The translations under genes were made by a program, and so were the position numbers. A stretch of DNA of 64,000 bases, taken from contig NZ_QULN01000004.1 of assembly GCF_003481705.1 (NCBI RefSeq), positions 138,905 to 202,904 on the forward strand, in the 5' to 3' direction. The stretch is from Butyricicoccus sp. OM04-18BH (GTDB lineage: Bacteria; Bacillota; Clostridia; Oscillospirales; Butyricicoccaceae). Shown here piece after piece: positions 1-7,006 of the stretch; the stretch's first letter is position 1, and each line of letters starts with the position of its first letter. The notes below the pieces were generated by a model. The model was given only the letters and a program-made list of their open reading frames with translations, searched no databases and was not told where the DNA came from.

Positions 1-1
1 G

Positions 2-205
2 CTTTTGAAATGGATCGAGGAAACCTCGCGTATGAACAGCGCCTGCAAGGCACGGCGAAAGCTCTGCGAAGGTCTTTCCTTTTCGCAGCGTGCCGCGCTG
101 ATGCAGTTTCAGCGCGAAAGCGCTATCAATCCGGTCACGATCGGCCGGGACTGGAAGCGGCAGTCCCTCCCGAGCTTGCAGGAGGTATTCGAGCTCGAGA
201 CATGA
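2..205 (+). CDS. 3' end of an unidentified gene, cut by the window edge
   Basis: An open frame enters from the left edge and ends at a stop at 203-205. The visible C-terminal part is about 67 residues, rich in Lys, Arg and Gln (for example KARRKLCEGLSFSQRAALMQ), and looks soluble. I do not recognise a family. An alternative overlapping frame from the ATG at 10 is also open to 213, so the reading frame is not certain. It precedes the AAA ATPase gene and a clear promoter, so the two are probably separate transcripts. Confidence 0.4.
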   Translation, partial: LLKWIEETSRMNSACKARRKLCEGLSFSQRAALMQFQRESAINPVTIGRDWKRQSLPSLQEVFELET

Positions 206-272
206 AAGCCTGAGGGACAGAACAGAGAAATGGAAGTAAATGAGAATAATTTATGCCGTGAACAGCATAAAC

Positions 273-301
273 TTGATAAAATAAAAAGTTTGTGCTATGA
301 T
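273..301 (+). promoter_or_regulatory. Sigma-A type promoter for the AAA/DUF4143 gene
   Basis: TTGATA (273-278), a 17-base spacer and TATGAT (296-301) lie just ahead of the ATG at 323. The predicted start near 308 leaves a leader of only about 15 nt, which holds the AAAGGAG ribosome binding site (307-313). A small inverted repeat, TTATGC/GCATAA (251-270), lies upstream and could be an operator. Confidence 0.6.
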
Positions 302-322
302 GATGCAAAGGAGTGATGCCGC

Positions 323-1645
323 ATGATCCGTTCGCATACCCTCAGAAAAAGAGACCTTTACCTGAATAAGCTCATTGCATTTCAGGACACCGAGCCCATC
401 AAAGTAGTAACCGGTATCCGCCGGTGCGGAAAGTCCAGTCTGCTCAAGTTGATGGCGGCGCATCTGCGCGGAAATGGAGTTTCGGATGAGCAGATCATTG
501 AAATGAACTTTGAATCCTACGAGTTTCTGAAGATGACAGCGGACGAGCTGTATCGCTATGTCAAGGAACGCGTGCTTCCGGACAGGCGGATATACCTGTT
601 TTTTGACGAACTTCAGCGCATGGACGGCTGGGAAAACGCCGTCAACTCGTTCCGCGTGGATTTCGACTGCGATATTTATATTACCGGCTCGAATGCCTAT
701 CTGCTTTCCTCTGAGTATTCGACCTATCTATCCGGACGATGTGTGGAAATCAAGATGCTGCCGCTGTCCTTTGCGGAGTTCGTTGATTTTTACGGCTTTA
801 CGATTAAGACGGTCAAGAGCGCACTTGGCGGCCAAAAGAAGAAAGCAGTCGATCAAGATGGTACGCAATACGAACTGCGCGAGATTTTTGATGCCTACAT
901 GCGCTTTGGCGGCATGCCCGGTATTGCCGACGTCGGCATGGAACAGGATAAGGCGCTGACACTTCTGGAGGGCATCTACTCGACGGTCATCGTTCGTGAC
1001 ATTCTCGAACGGGAAAAGCGCAGAGGGCAGCGCCAGCTTACAGATGCTGTGCTGCTCAAGAAAATCGTCCTGTTTCTGGCGGATAACATTGGCAGTTCGG
1101 TTTCAATCTCTTCCATCGGCAACACACTGGTCAGTGAAGGGCTGCTCGATGACAGCGGCCGCCGGGGCAAGCCAAGTGCACACACGGTTCAGGCCTATGT
1201 CAATGCGCTGCTGGAGTCCTATTTTTTCTATGAAATCAAACGATTTGACATCAAAGGCAGGGAGTTCCTGCGCACACTGGGTAAATATTATATCGTGGAC
1301 ATCGGCCTGCGGAATTACCTGCTCGGATTCCGCAACCGCGACAGCGGACATGCGATTGAAAATGTTGTATATTTCGAATTGCTGCGCCGCGGCTATGATG
1401 TCGCAATCGGCAAGGTCGGCAACGCGGAAATTGATTTTATTGCCGCCAAAGCTGATGAAAAAATATACGTGCAGGTAACCGAGTCGATGGAGAGCGAAAC
1501 GGTTCGCGCACGTGAACTGGCGCCGTTGCAGAGGATTGCAGATAACTATGAGAAAATCGTGCTTTCGCTGCATCCGGGACTGGAAACGTCCTATGACGGC
1601 ATTAAATCCATCGATTTGATAGAGTGGCTGCTTGAAAATCAATAA
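323..1645 (+). CDS. AAA-family ATPase with C-terminal DUF4143 domain
   Basis: 440 residues. The N-terminal half is an AAA_14-type P-loop domain with Walker A GIRRCGKSS at residues 31-39 and Walker B YLFFDE at 91-96. The C-terminal half matches the DUF4143 type and contains IEDFIAA-like and VTESM-like segments reminiscent of a PD-(D/E)XK nuclease fold (NAEIDFIAAKADEKIYVQVTE near 375-395). The family is widespread in anaerobes and often lies in accessory DNA; its biochemical role is unknown. The start is supported by AAAGGAG ten bases upstream. It has its own promoter and is followed by an inverted repeat, so it is probably monocistronic. Confidence 0.85.
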   Translation: MIRSHTLRKRDLYLNKLIAFQDTEPIKVVTGIRRCGKSSLLKLMAAHLRGNGVSDEQIIEMNFESYEFLKMTADELYRYVKERVLPDRRIYLFFDELQRMDGWENAVNSFRVDFDCDIYITGSNAYLLSSEYSTYLSGRCVEIKMLPLSFAEFVDFYGFTIKTVKSALGGQKKKAVDQDGTQYELREIFDAYMRFGGMPGIADVGMEQDKALTLLEGIYSTVIVRDILEREKRRGQRQLTDAVLLKKIVLFLADNIGSSVSISSIGNTLVSEGLLDDSGRRGKPSAHTVQAYVNALLESYFFYEIKRFDIKGREFLRTLGKYYIVDIGLRNYLLGFRNRDSGHAIENVVYFELLRRGYDVAIGKVGNAEIDFIAAKADEKIYVQVTESMESETVRARELAPLQRIADNYEKIVLSLHPGLETSYDGIKSIDLIEWLLENQ

Positions 1646-1655
1646 ACCGTATCAA

Positions 1656-1703
1656 CCCTCCTTTTTGTTGATATATTATACTTATATATAACAAAAAGGA
1701 GGG
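1656..1703 (+). promoter_or_regulatory. Perfect inverted repeat covering the ribosome binding site of the next gene
   Basis: CCCTCCTTTTTGTT (1656-1669) is repeated in perfect inverted form as AACAAAAAGGAGGG (1690-1703), with a 20-base AT-rich spacer. The right arm contains the AAGGAGGG Shine-Dalgarno sequence of the gene starting at 1710. In a transcript that includes both arms the site would be hidden in a 14-bp stem. A -10-like TATTAT (1675-1680) lies in the loop, so a shorter transcript could escape this control. Confidence 0.6.
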
Positions 1704-1709
1704 AAAACA

Positions 1710-1937
1710 ATGCCGCCAAACCATTTTATCTGCTCCTGCTGCGGCAAGAGCAAGCCGATCGATCAGCGCATCCTTCTCGGCGGGGATGCGCTTTGCTATG
1801 CCTGCGCCGAGGAGTTTACGACGCTCTGCGACCGCTGCGGTGAGCGGGTGTACCGCAGAGAGACACGACAAGTCAATCATCACACGCTTTGTCCACAATG
1901 CTGTGGAAAAGTCCATGCGCAAAACCGATCCCACTGA
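1710..1937 (+). CDS. Small double zinc-finger protein
   Basis: 75 residues with two Cys-rich treble-clef or LIM-like modules: CSCC...CYAC and CDRC...CPQC. The spacing resembles the Cys modules at the N terminus of the amidoligase encoded at 2299, so the two probably share ancestry. The start follows a very strong AAGGAGGG site. It is probably cytoplasmic and may act as an adaptor binding protein or nucleic acid. It is first in a run that leads to the DUF960, amidoligase and amidotransferase genes. Function unknown. Confidence 0.7.
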   Translation: MPPNHFICSCCGKSKPIDQRILLGGDALCYACAEEFTTLCDRCGERVYRRETRQVNHHTLCPQCCGKVHAQNRSH

Positions 1938-1960
1938 GAGCCATGCTTTCAGTGGGATTT
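1930..1960 (+). terminator. Terminator or attenuator overlapping the stop of the zinc-finger gene
   Basis: CCCACTGA (1930-1937) pairs with TCAGTGGG (1949-1956), followed by ATTTTGCATTTT. The left arm includes the stop codon at 1935-1937. The next gene starts 25 bases later, so partial read-through is plausible. Confidence 0.5.
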
Positions 1961-1980
1961 TGCATTTTAAGGAGAAAATT

Positions 1981-2268
1981 ATGTTTGAAAATCAGAAATT
2001 TCTGACGAGCGGCGTACAAAACGAGATCCCGTCGTGGCTGATAGACTTTATCTGGTGCATAGTTTTTAGCATGAAAACCGAACATAAGGACTATTTGCAG
2101 GTGTTTACCTTAACCAAAACGCCAGCGGGTCAGCACATCGTCCACGAGCAGGAGCAGCCGCCGTACCGTTACGAGCTCGATGTACCGTGTGACGATGCCG
2201 TAGATGCGAAAGTGTTCGTCATCGACGATTTGACGCATTCTACTATGCTGCTCGCTGAAGAATATTGA
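1981..2268 (+). CDS. DUF960 family protein
   Basis: 95 residues beginning MFENQKFLTSGVQNEIPSWL, which matches the typical opening of the DUF960 family (a short, soluble Firmicutes family common on plasmids, phages and integrative elements). The DYLQVFTL segment is also typical. Function is unknown. AAGGAG (1971-1976) sits five bases ahead of the ATG. The frame is open upstream to 1786, but that part overlaps the zinc-finger gene and lacks a ribosome binding site. It lies 30 bases before the amidoligase gene, probably co-transcribed. Confidence 0.75.
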   Translation: MFENQKFLTSGVQNEIPSWLIDFIWCIVFSMKTEHKDYLQVFTLTKTPAGQHIVHEQEQPPYRYELDVPCDDAVDAKVFVIDDLTHSTMLLAEEY

Positions 2269-2298
2269 TATTTACCAGATGAAATGGAGGAACAACCA

Positions 2299-3390
2299 AT
2301 GAAAGAAACCAGAATTTGTGCAAACTGCGGTGCAGAGCACCCGATTGAAGATATGTTTGAGGTAGAAGGCGACTGGCTCTGCGAGGATTGCGCCGACCGT
2401 TTGACCGTAATCTGCGACCACTGCAACGAACGGATTTATGAGGAAAACGCCGTCGAGGATGACACGCACACGCTTTGCGACCACTGCTTCGATGAGTATT
2501 ACGTGCGCTGCGAGGACTGTGGATGCATTATTCACCGCGACCGCGCATATTGGGACGGTGACGATAACGCCTATTGCATATCCTGCTGGGGCGAACACTG
2601 CGAGGTCATCCACGAATACAGCTATACGCCCGACCTTGTGTTCCACGGAAAAGGTCTGCGGCATTTCGGCGTTGAGCTTGAAATCGATGACGGCGGTACG
2701 GTAAACAGCAACGCGCAAAAGCTGCTCGACATCGCGAACAAGGACGCAGAAAATCTCTACATCAAGACGGACGGAAGTCTGGATGAAGGCTTGGAGCTTG
2801 TCACTCATCCGATGACGCTCGAATATCACTTGAACGAAATGCCGTGGGCGGAGGTTCTTCGCAAGGCGCAAAGCATGGGCTATCTCAGCCATGCAGCAGG
2901 AACCTGCGGACTGCATGTACATATCTCCCGCTTGGCATTCGGCTGCACCTACGAGCAGCAGGAAGCTGCAATTGCTCGCCTGCTGTACTTCGTCGAGAAG
3001 TTCTGGGCGGAGCTGCTGCGGTTTAGCCGCCGCACGCAGAGCCAGATGAACCGCTGGGCAGCACGGTACGGCATTCGCCTTACGCCGTCCGAACAAATGA
3101 ACCACGCGAAGAATTCCTGCGCTGGACGTTATACGGCGGTCAACCTTACGAATTCGGATACGGTCGAAATCCGGATGTTCCGCGGCACGCTCAAGCTGAA
3201 TACCCTCAAAGCCACCTTGCAGATGGTCAACCATCTCGTCGAGGTGGCTGTTTCTATGTCCGACACCGCTGTACAGGAGCTTAGCTGGTTTGATTTTCTA
3301 GACGAAATCAAAGAACCGGAGCTGATCCAGTATTTAAAGGAGCGCCGCCTTTATGTAAATGAACCCATAAACACTTCGGAGGAGGAGTAA
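2299..3390 (+). CDS. Putative amidoligase (Amidoligase_2 family) with N-terminal zinc modules
   Basis: 363 residues from the ATG at 2299; GGAGG at 2286-2290 sets this start and rules out the in-frame ATG at 2284, which is part of the site itself. Residues 1-110 carry three CxxC...CxxC modules (CANC/CEDC, CDHC/CDHC, CEDC/CISC). Residues 120-340 are the ligase domain, with FGVELEID, GSLDEGLELVTHP and CGLHVHIS segments typical of the GCS-like COOH-NH2 ligase fold (predicted acidic and His metal-binding residues). Such enzymes are predicted to join an amine to a carboxylate using ATP. The immediate neighbour is a glutamine amidotransferase two bases downstream, a pairing reported for this family in mobile elements. 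Substrate unknown. Confidence 0.8.
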   Translation: MKETRICANCGAEHPIEDMFEVEGDWLCEDCADRLTVICDHCNERIYEENAVEDDTHTLCDHCFDEYYVRCEDCGCIIHRDRAYWDGDDNAYCISCWGEHCEVIHEYSYTPDLVFHGKGLRHFGVELEIDDGGTVNSNAQKLLDIANKDAENLYIKTDGSLDEGLELVTHPMTLEYHLNEMPWAEVLRKAQSMGYLSHAAGTCGLHVHISRLAFGCTYEQQEAAIARLLYFVEKFWAELLRFSRRTQSQMNRWAARYGIRLTPSEQMNHAKNSCAGRYTAVNLTNSDTVEIRMFRGTLKLNTLKATLQMVNHLVEVAVSMSDTAVQELSWFDFLDEIKEPELIQYLKERRLYVNEPINTSEEE

Positions 3391-3391
3391 T

Positions 3392-4330
3392 ATGTGTAGC
3401 CTTTTCGGTTTAATCGATTTCAAAGAGTGCCTGAGCACCCATACGAAGAACAAAATTTTGAATACGTTAGCGCGTGAATGTCAAGTGCGCGGTACGGATG
3501 CAACCGGTATCGCGTACAACTTTAACGACCGCCTTCGGATCTACAAGCGTCCACTTCCCGCTCGAAAAATGAAGATTCACATTCCGCACGGTGTGAATGT
3601 GGTCATGGGTCATACCCGTATGACCACACAGGGCAATGCGCAGTTTAACCAGAACAACCACCCGTTTCTTGGTCATGTTGCCGGAAACAGCTTTGCCCTC
3701 GCCCACAACGGCGTTCTCTGGAATGACAAAGAACTCCGCATGGAAGAAAATCTGCCGCTCACGAGTGTTGAAACGGACAGCTACGTTGCAGTGCAGCTTC
3801 TTGAACAGCAGAAAGTCCTCGACTTTGACAGCCTGCAATCCATGGCTGAAAAGGTCGAGGGTTCTTTTGTGTTTACGGTATTGGATAGGGATGATTCCAT
3901 CTGGTTCGTCATCGGGGACAATCCGCTTTGCATCATGTTCTATGATGGCTTCTTGATTTACGCTTCCACTCAGGAAATACTCTGCAAAACCATCAAAAAG
4001 CTGCGGCTGAAAGCGCCCTCCGACATTCTCGAGCCGCAGGAGGGCGAAATCATGAAAATCAACCGCAATGGCCGTATCACTACAGGCACCTTCACGCCGC
4101 ACACGACATTCGAGCGCTGGTGGCGAAAGTATCCCTTCTATCAGAGCTATTACGAGGACACGCCGACAAATTATGACGACCTGTTTAGCGTGGCGAAATC
4201 ATTCGGCGTAACCGCAGATGAGGTGCAGGCGCTGCTCGATTACGGCTGCTCTGAGGAAGAAATCGAAGAAATGCTGTACGACCCAGAACTCTTTCACGAG
4301 ATGACTGGCGAGCTGCTGTATGCGTACTGA
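3392..4330 (+). CDS. Class II glutamine amidotransferase-like protein
   Basis: 312 residues starting MCSLFGL, so removal of Met exposes Cys2 as the Ntn-type nucleophile. Further GATase II signatures are RGTDATGIAY, GHTRMTTQG and LAHNGVLWN. No synthase domain follows; residues 215-312 are a helical tail ending in acidic repeats of the LLDYGCSEEEIEEM type. The ATG lies two bases after the amidoligase stop, with GGAGGAG overlapping the end of that gene, so the two are translationally linked. Expected role: release ammonia or transfer a glutamine-derived group in concert with the amidoligase. Confidence 0.85.
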   Translation: MCSLFGLIDFKECLSTHTKNKILNTLARECQVRGTDATGIAYNFNDRLRIYKRPLPARKMKIHIPHGVNVVMGHTRMTTQGNAQFNQNNHPFLGHVAGNSFALAHNGVLWNDKELRMEENLPLTSVETDSYVAVQLLEQQKVLDFDSLQSMAEKVEGSFVFTVLDRDDSIWFVIGDNPLCIMFYDGFLIYASTQEILCKTIKKLRLKAPSDILEPQEGEIMKINRNGRITTGTFTPHTTFERWWRKYPFYQSYYEDTPTNYDDLFSVAKSFGVTADEVQALLDYGCSEEEIEEMLYDPELFHEMTGELLYAY

Positions 4331-4347
4331 GGAGAGGAGGTGACCCG

Positions 4348-4446
4348 ATGAAGGTAATCAAGAACACGCTGCTGTTCGGCATTAAGATTGTCGCGGCGGT
4401 GGCGGCGGCAGTCCATGTGCTGCGCGGCAAGGATGGGTCCGAGTAA
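4348..4446 (+). CDS. 32-residue hydrophobic peptide
   Basis: A short frame with a strong GGAGAGGAGG site (4331-4340) encodes a single hydrophobic helix (LLFGIKIVAAVAAAVHVL) flanked by basic residues. It begins 17 bases after the amidotransferase gene. The peptide is probably a membrane-inserted microprotein; it is a plausible but unproven coding gene. Confidence 0.5.
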   Translation: MKVIKNTLLFGIKIVAAVAAAVHVLRGKDGSE

Positions 4447-4504
4447 CAGATTAGCCTTTTCTGTGCGGAACAATGCAATAAACCACACAGAAAGGCGGAT
4501 ACGC

Positions 4505-4687
4505 ATGAACCTGGACAAATATCCCGATGTGCTGACGCTGCGTGAGTGTCAGAAGATTTTGCAGGTGAGCCGCGGCACAATGCTGCGGCTTCTGCATGAA
4601 GGCGAGATCCCGGCGTTTCGCATCGGGAACCGCTGGCGCATTCAGCGGAAAGAAATGCTCGAATTCATCGAGCGCAGCGAATACTGA
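4505..4687 (+). CDS. Excisionase/MerR-type helix-turn-helix protein
   Basis: 60 residues matching the HTH_17 excisionase-like family: a DVLTLRECQKILQVSRGTML helix-turn-helix followed by GEIPAFRIGNRWRIQRKEML, the usual winged segment. Such proteins serve as recombination directionality factors or local regulators. The chosen ATG at 4505 gives the family's normal length; the longer frame from 4388 overlaps the 32-residue peptide. It sits directly ahead of a palindromic cluster and three serine recombinases, consistent with a role in a mobile element. Confidence 0.75.
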   Translation: MNLDKYPDVLTLRECQKILQVSRGTMLRLLHEGEIPAFRIGNRWRIQRKEMLEFIERSEY

Positions 4688-4705
4688 AAACAACAGAAAT
4701 GAACC

Positions 4706-4806
4706 GTTCCGTTTGGGCATACCCATGCGGAACACGCGGAAATCCTCCCGTTTAAGTCGATTTTGAGGTTTCGGAACGTTCCGAAATTTTCATCGGCTTA
4801 AACGGG
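4706..4806 (+). repeat. Nested inverted repeats with four CGGAAC half-sites ahead of the first recombinase
   Basis: GTTCCG (4706-4711) and CGGAAC (4728-4733) flank TGGG/CCCA. Then an 18-base perfect palindrome, TTTCGGAACGTTCCGAAA (4769-4786), sits at the centre of a larger pair, CCCGTTTAAGTCGAT (4747-4761) and ATCGGCTTAAACGGG (4792-4806), with one mismatch. The spacing and position upstream of a small serine recombinase are what one expects of a res/crossover site doubling as an operator, though a stem-loop terminator is another option. Confidence 0.65.
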
Positions 4807-4834
4807 AAATTTCTTTTTTGGAGGGAGACATATC

Positions 4835-5389
4835 ATGAAAATCGGATATGTGCGCGTGAGTACGGAGGAGCAGAACACGGCACGGCAGGAAATCATGCTG
4901 CGCGAGCTCGGCGTAGACGAGCTGTTCGTCGACAGGGCGAGCGGGAAAAACGCGGACCGGCCGGAGCTGAACCGTATGATGAATTTTGTGCGGCGCGGCG
5001 ATACGGTCATCGTTGAGTCGATCAGCCGCTTTGCAAGAAATACGCGCGACCTGCTAGACCTCGTAGAACAGCTGACCGCAAAGCAGGTAGAGTTCGTCAG
5101 CCGCAAGGAAGCCATTGACACAACAACGCCGACCGGCAAGTTTATGCTGACCGTGTTTGCGGCGGTGGCAGAGCTCGAACGCGAGTACATTTTGCAGCGT
5201 CAGCGTGAGGGCATTGCCATTGCCAAACAGCAGGGAAAGTACCGCGGCCGCCCGCCGAAGGCATATCCGGACTTCGAACGCATCGCAGCCCGGTGGCAGA
5301 AGGGCGAAATCACCGCCGTGCAGGCGATGAAACAGCTCGGGATGAGCAAGACAAGATTTTACGAGCGAGTGAAGCGGCTTAAAAAGTAG
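4835..5389 (+). CDS. Small serine recombinase (resolvase/invertase family), paralogue 1
   Basis: 184 residues. Catalytic core 1-135 with YVRVSTEEQ (Ser9), Arg-rich SISRFARN near 63-70 and the AELEREYILQRQREGI helix. Residues 140-184 form the DNA-binding helix-turn-helix, beginning GRPPKAYPDF. The length fits Hin/Tn3-type resolvases. TTGGAGGG lies 12 bases ahead of the ATG. It is first of three related genes and follows a palindromic cluster that may be its binding site. All catalytic signatures are present, so it should be active. Confidence 0.9.
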   Translation: MKIGYVRVSTEEQNTARQEIMLRELGVDELFVDRASGKNADRPELNRMMNFVRRGDTVIVESISRFARNTRDLLDLVEQLTAKQVEFVSRKEAIDTTTPTGKFMLTVFAAVAELEREYILQRQREGIAIAKQQGKYRGRPPKAYPDFERIAARWQKGEITAVQAMKQLGMSKTRFYERVKRLKK

Positions 5390-5560
5390 AAAGCTGCCGT
5401 GTGCGGCGCGGCATACGCTGAAGCAGGATAGAGCTCCTGCCTTTTAAGCAGGGTGTCTAAGGTGATCGTGCGCAGAGACAGAAATGACCGGGCTGCTGAT
5501 GTGAATTCATTGAAAAGTCAATAATGACGAAAATGGGGATTTTCTCTACAATAAAACAAA

Positions 5561-5605
5561 AGGCAGTACTGCATTGCACACGCGCGGTACTGCCTCAAAC
5601 TTTTT
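5561..5605 (+). terminator. Hairpin with T-run ahead of recombinase 2
   Basis: AGGCAGTAC (5561-5569) pairs with GTACTGCCT (5587-5595), then CAAACTTTTT. The hairpin ends about 25 bases before the start codon, placing it between any promoter in 5390-5560 and the gene, so it may act as an attenuator. A weak -10 (TACAAT, 5547-5552) lies just upstream. The rest of 5390-5560 shows nothing else I can name. Confidence 0.5.
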
Positions 5606-5620
5606 ATGGAGGAATTTCAA

Positions 5621-6226
5621 ATGGAAAATCAAATCTACGGCTACATTCGCGTGTCCTCACGTGACCAGAACGAGGACAGGCAGGTGATCGCGATGAGGGA
5701 ATTCGGCATCGCGGAGAAAAATCTGGTCATCGACAAGCAGTCCGGAAAGGATTTCGCGCGGCCGGGCTATCGCAGACTGCTGAGAAAATTAAAGCCGAAC
5801 GACACTCTCGTGATTAAGAGCATCGACCGGCTGGGACGCAATTATGATGAGGTTTTGGAGCAGTGGCGGCTGCTGACCAAGGAGAAACAGGTGGACATTG
5901 TCGTGCTCGATATGCCGCTTTTGGATACGCGGAAGGGCCGTGATTTGATCGGAACACTCATTTCGGACATTGTTTTGCAGCTGCTGTCCTATGTCGCCCA
6001 GACCGAGCGGGAATTTATCCATCAGCGGCAGGCGGAGGGTATTGCGGCCGCCAAGGCGAGAGGGGTCAAATTCGGTCGAAAACCCAAGGAACGCCCGGCG
6101 GAATACGAGCATCTGCGTGATGAATGGCGGGCAGGACGCATTTCCGCACGCGCTGCGGCGCGTCAGCTGGGTGTCGCACATCGAACCTTCATGAAGTGGG
6201 TCGAACAGGAAAATTCAGATTGTTGA
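5621..6226 (+). CDS. Small serine recombinase, paralogue 2
   Basis: 201 residues from the ATG at 5621; the in-frame ATG at 5606 overlaps the GGAGG site and is rejected. YIRVSSRDQ carries the catalytic Ser12, SIDRLGRNYDE the conserved Arg cluster, and AQTEREFIHQRQAEGI the core helix. The C-terminal helix-turn-helix contains GRISARAAARQLGVAHRTFM. It resembles paralogues 1 and 3. It is preceded by a hairpin with T-run. Function as a site-specific resolvase or invertase is expected; the target is unknown. Confidence 0.9.
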   Translation: MENQIYGYIRVSSRDQNEDRQVIAMREFGIAEKNLVIDKQSGKDFARPGYRRLLRKLKPNDTLVIKSIDRLGRNYDEVLEQWRLLTKEKQVDIVVLDMPLLDTRKGRDLIGTLISDIVLQLLSYVAQTEREFIHQRQAEGIAAAKARGVKFGRKPKERPAEYEHLRDEWRAGRISARAAARQLGVAHRTFMKWVEQENSDC

Positions 6227-6232
6227 TAAAAG

Positions 6233-6364
6233 TACGATTTGCTACACAGTGTACAGTATTTTTACTTTGAACTGCTTATTCCATTAAAGTATTTACAATT
6301 ATATCAAAAAATACGCGAAACTACAAGGCTTTGGCAGGTTATTAACCTGTACTATTTGCTACAC
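6233..6364 (+). repeat. Direct repeats and palindromes in the gap before recombinase paralogue 3
   Basis: TACGATTTGCTACAC (6233-6247) recurs as TACTATTTGCTACAC (6350-6364), one mismatch, same orientation, 117 bases apart. Within the interval are TACAC-A-GTGTA (6243-6253) and CAGGTTA-T-TAACCTG (6335-6349). The stretch is AT-rich and should contain the promoter for the next genes. The repeats could be binding or crossover sites for the adjacent recombinases. Confidence 0.5.
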
Positions 6365-6392
6365 TTTTGTCGAGTAATGTGAGGGTTAAGGG

Positions 6393-6986
6393 ATGGAACC
6401 GAGAAGCTTTTATTACTCCTGCACACCGGAAGCTGACCGCGAAACGCAGTTCGAAAGCTTCCGTTCGATGGGAGCACACGAAAGCGAGATTTTCATTGAT
6501 GTGTGCGGGCACAGAAAATCGAGCCGCAGCAGTCTGGCGATGCTCAAGCGCATCGGCCTGCGTGAGGGCGACCGGCTGACTATTCCGACGCTGTACTGTC
6601 TGAGTGATTTGAAAAAGGGCCTTGCAGATGAGCTGAACTGGCTTCGCCAGCACGGAATTCAGCTGCGGATTGCCGATATTCCGATGACGATGCGCTGCTC
6701 TGATGAAACGGAGCAGCGCCTTGCCAGCGAAATGCTGTATCAGGTGATTGATGCGACGGTTCTGAAGGAGCGCGAGGAAAAACGCCAGAAGCAGAGCGAA
6801 GGCATCCGTGCGGCACAGGAAAAGGGCGTGCATATCGGCCGCAAGCCGATGGAGCGCGGCGCCGAGTTTGAAGCGCTGAAGCAGCAGTGGCAGCGCGGCG
6901 AGATCTCGCTCAGAGAGGCCGGCCGACGGCTCGGCGTGACGCATCAGACGTTTAAGAAGTGGGTGGAGGAACCCGAGGAAGATTAA
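6393..6986 (+). CDS. Degenerate serine recombinase-like protein, paralogue 3
   Basis: 197 residues. The C-terminal half (GIRAAQEKGVHIGRKPMERG then a helix-turn-helix ending LGVTHQTFKKWVEE) is clearly related to paralogue 2. The N-terminal catalytic region has lost its motifs: the RVSS segment with the nucleophile is replaced by YYSCTPEAD, and the IDRLGRN Arg cluster by PTLYCLSD. It is therefore unlikely to recombine DNA and may act as a DNA-binding regulator or a partner of the active paralogues. The gene ends 20 bases before the polysaccharide exporter permease, so they may share a transcript. Confidence 0.75.
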   Translation: MEPRSFYYSCTPEADRETQFESFRSMGAHESEIFIDVCGHRKSSRSSLAMLKRIGLREGDRLTIPTLYCLSDLKKGLADELNWLRQHGIQLRIADIPMTMRCSDETEQRLASEMLYQVIDATVLKEREEKRQKQSEGIRAAQEKGVHIGRKPMERGAEFEALKQQWQRGEISLREAGRRLGVTHQTFKKWVEEPEED

Positions 6987-7006
6987 GGATAAGGTTGTAC
7001 AAATTC

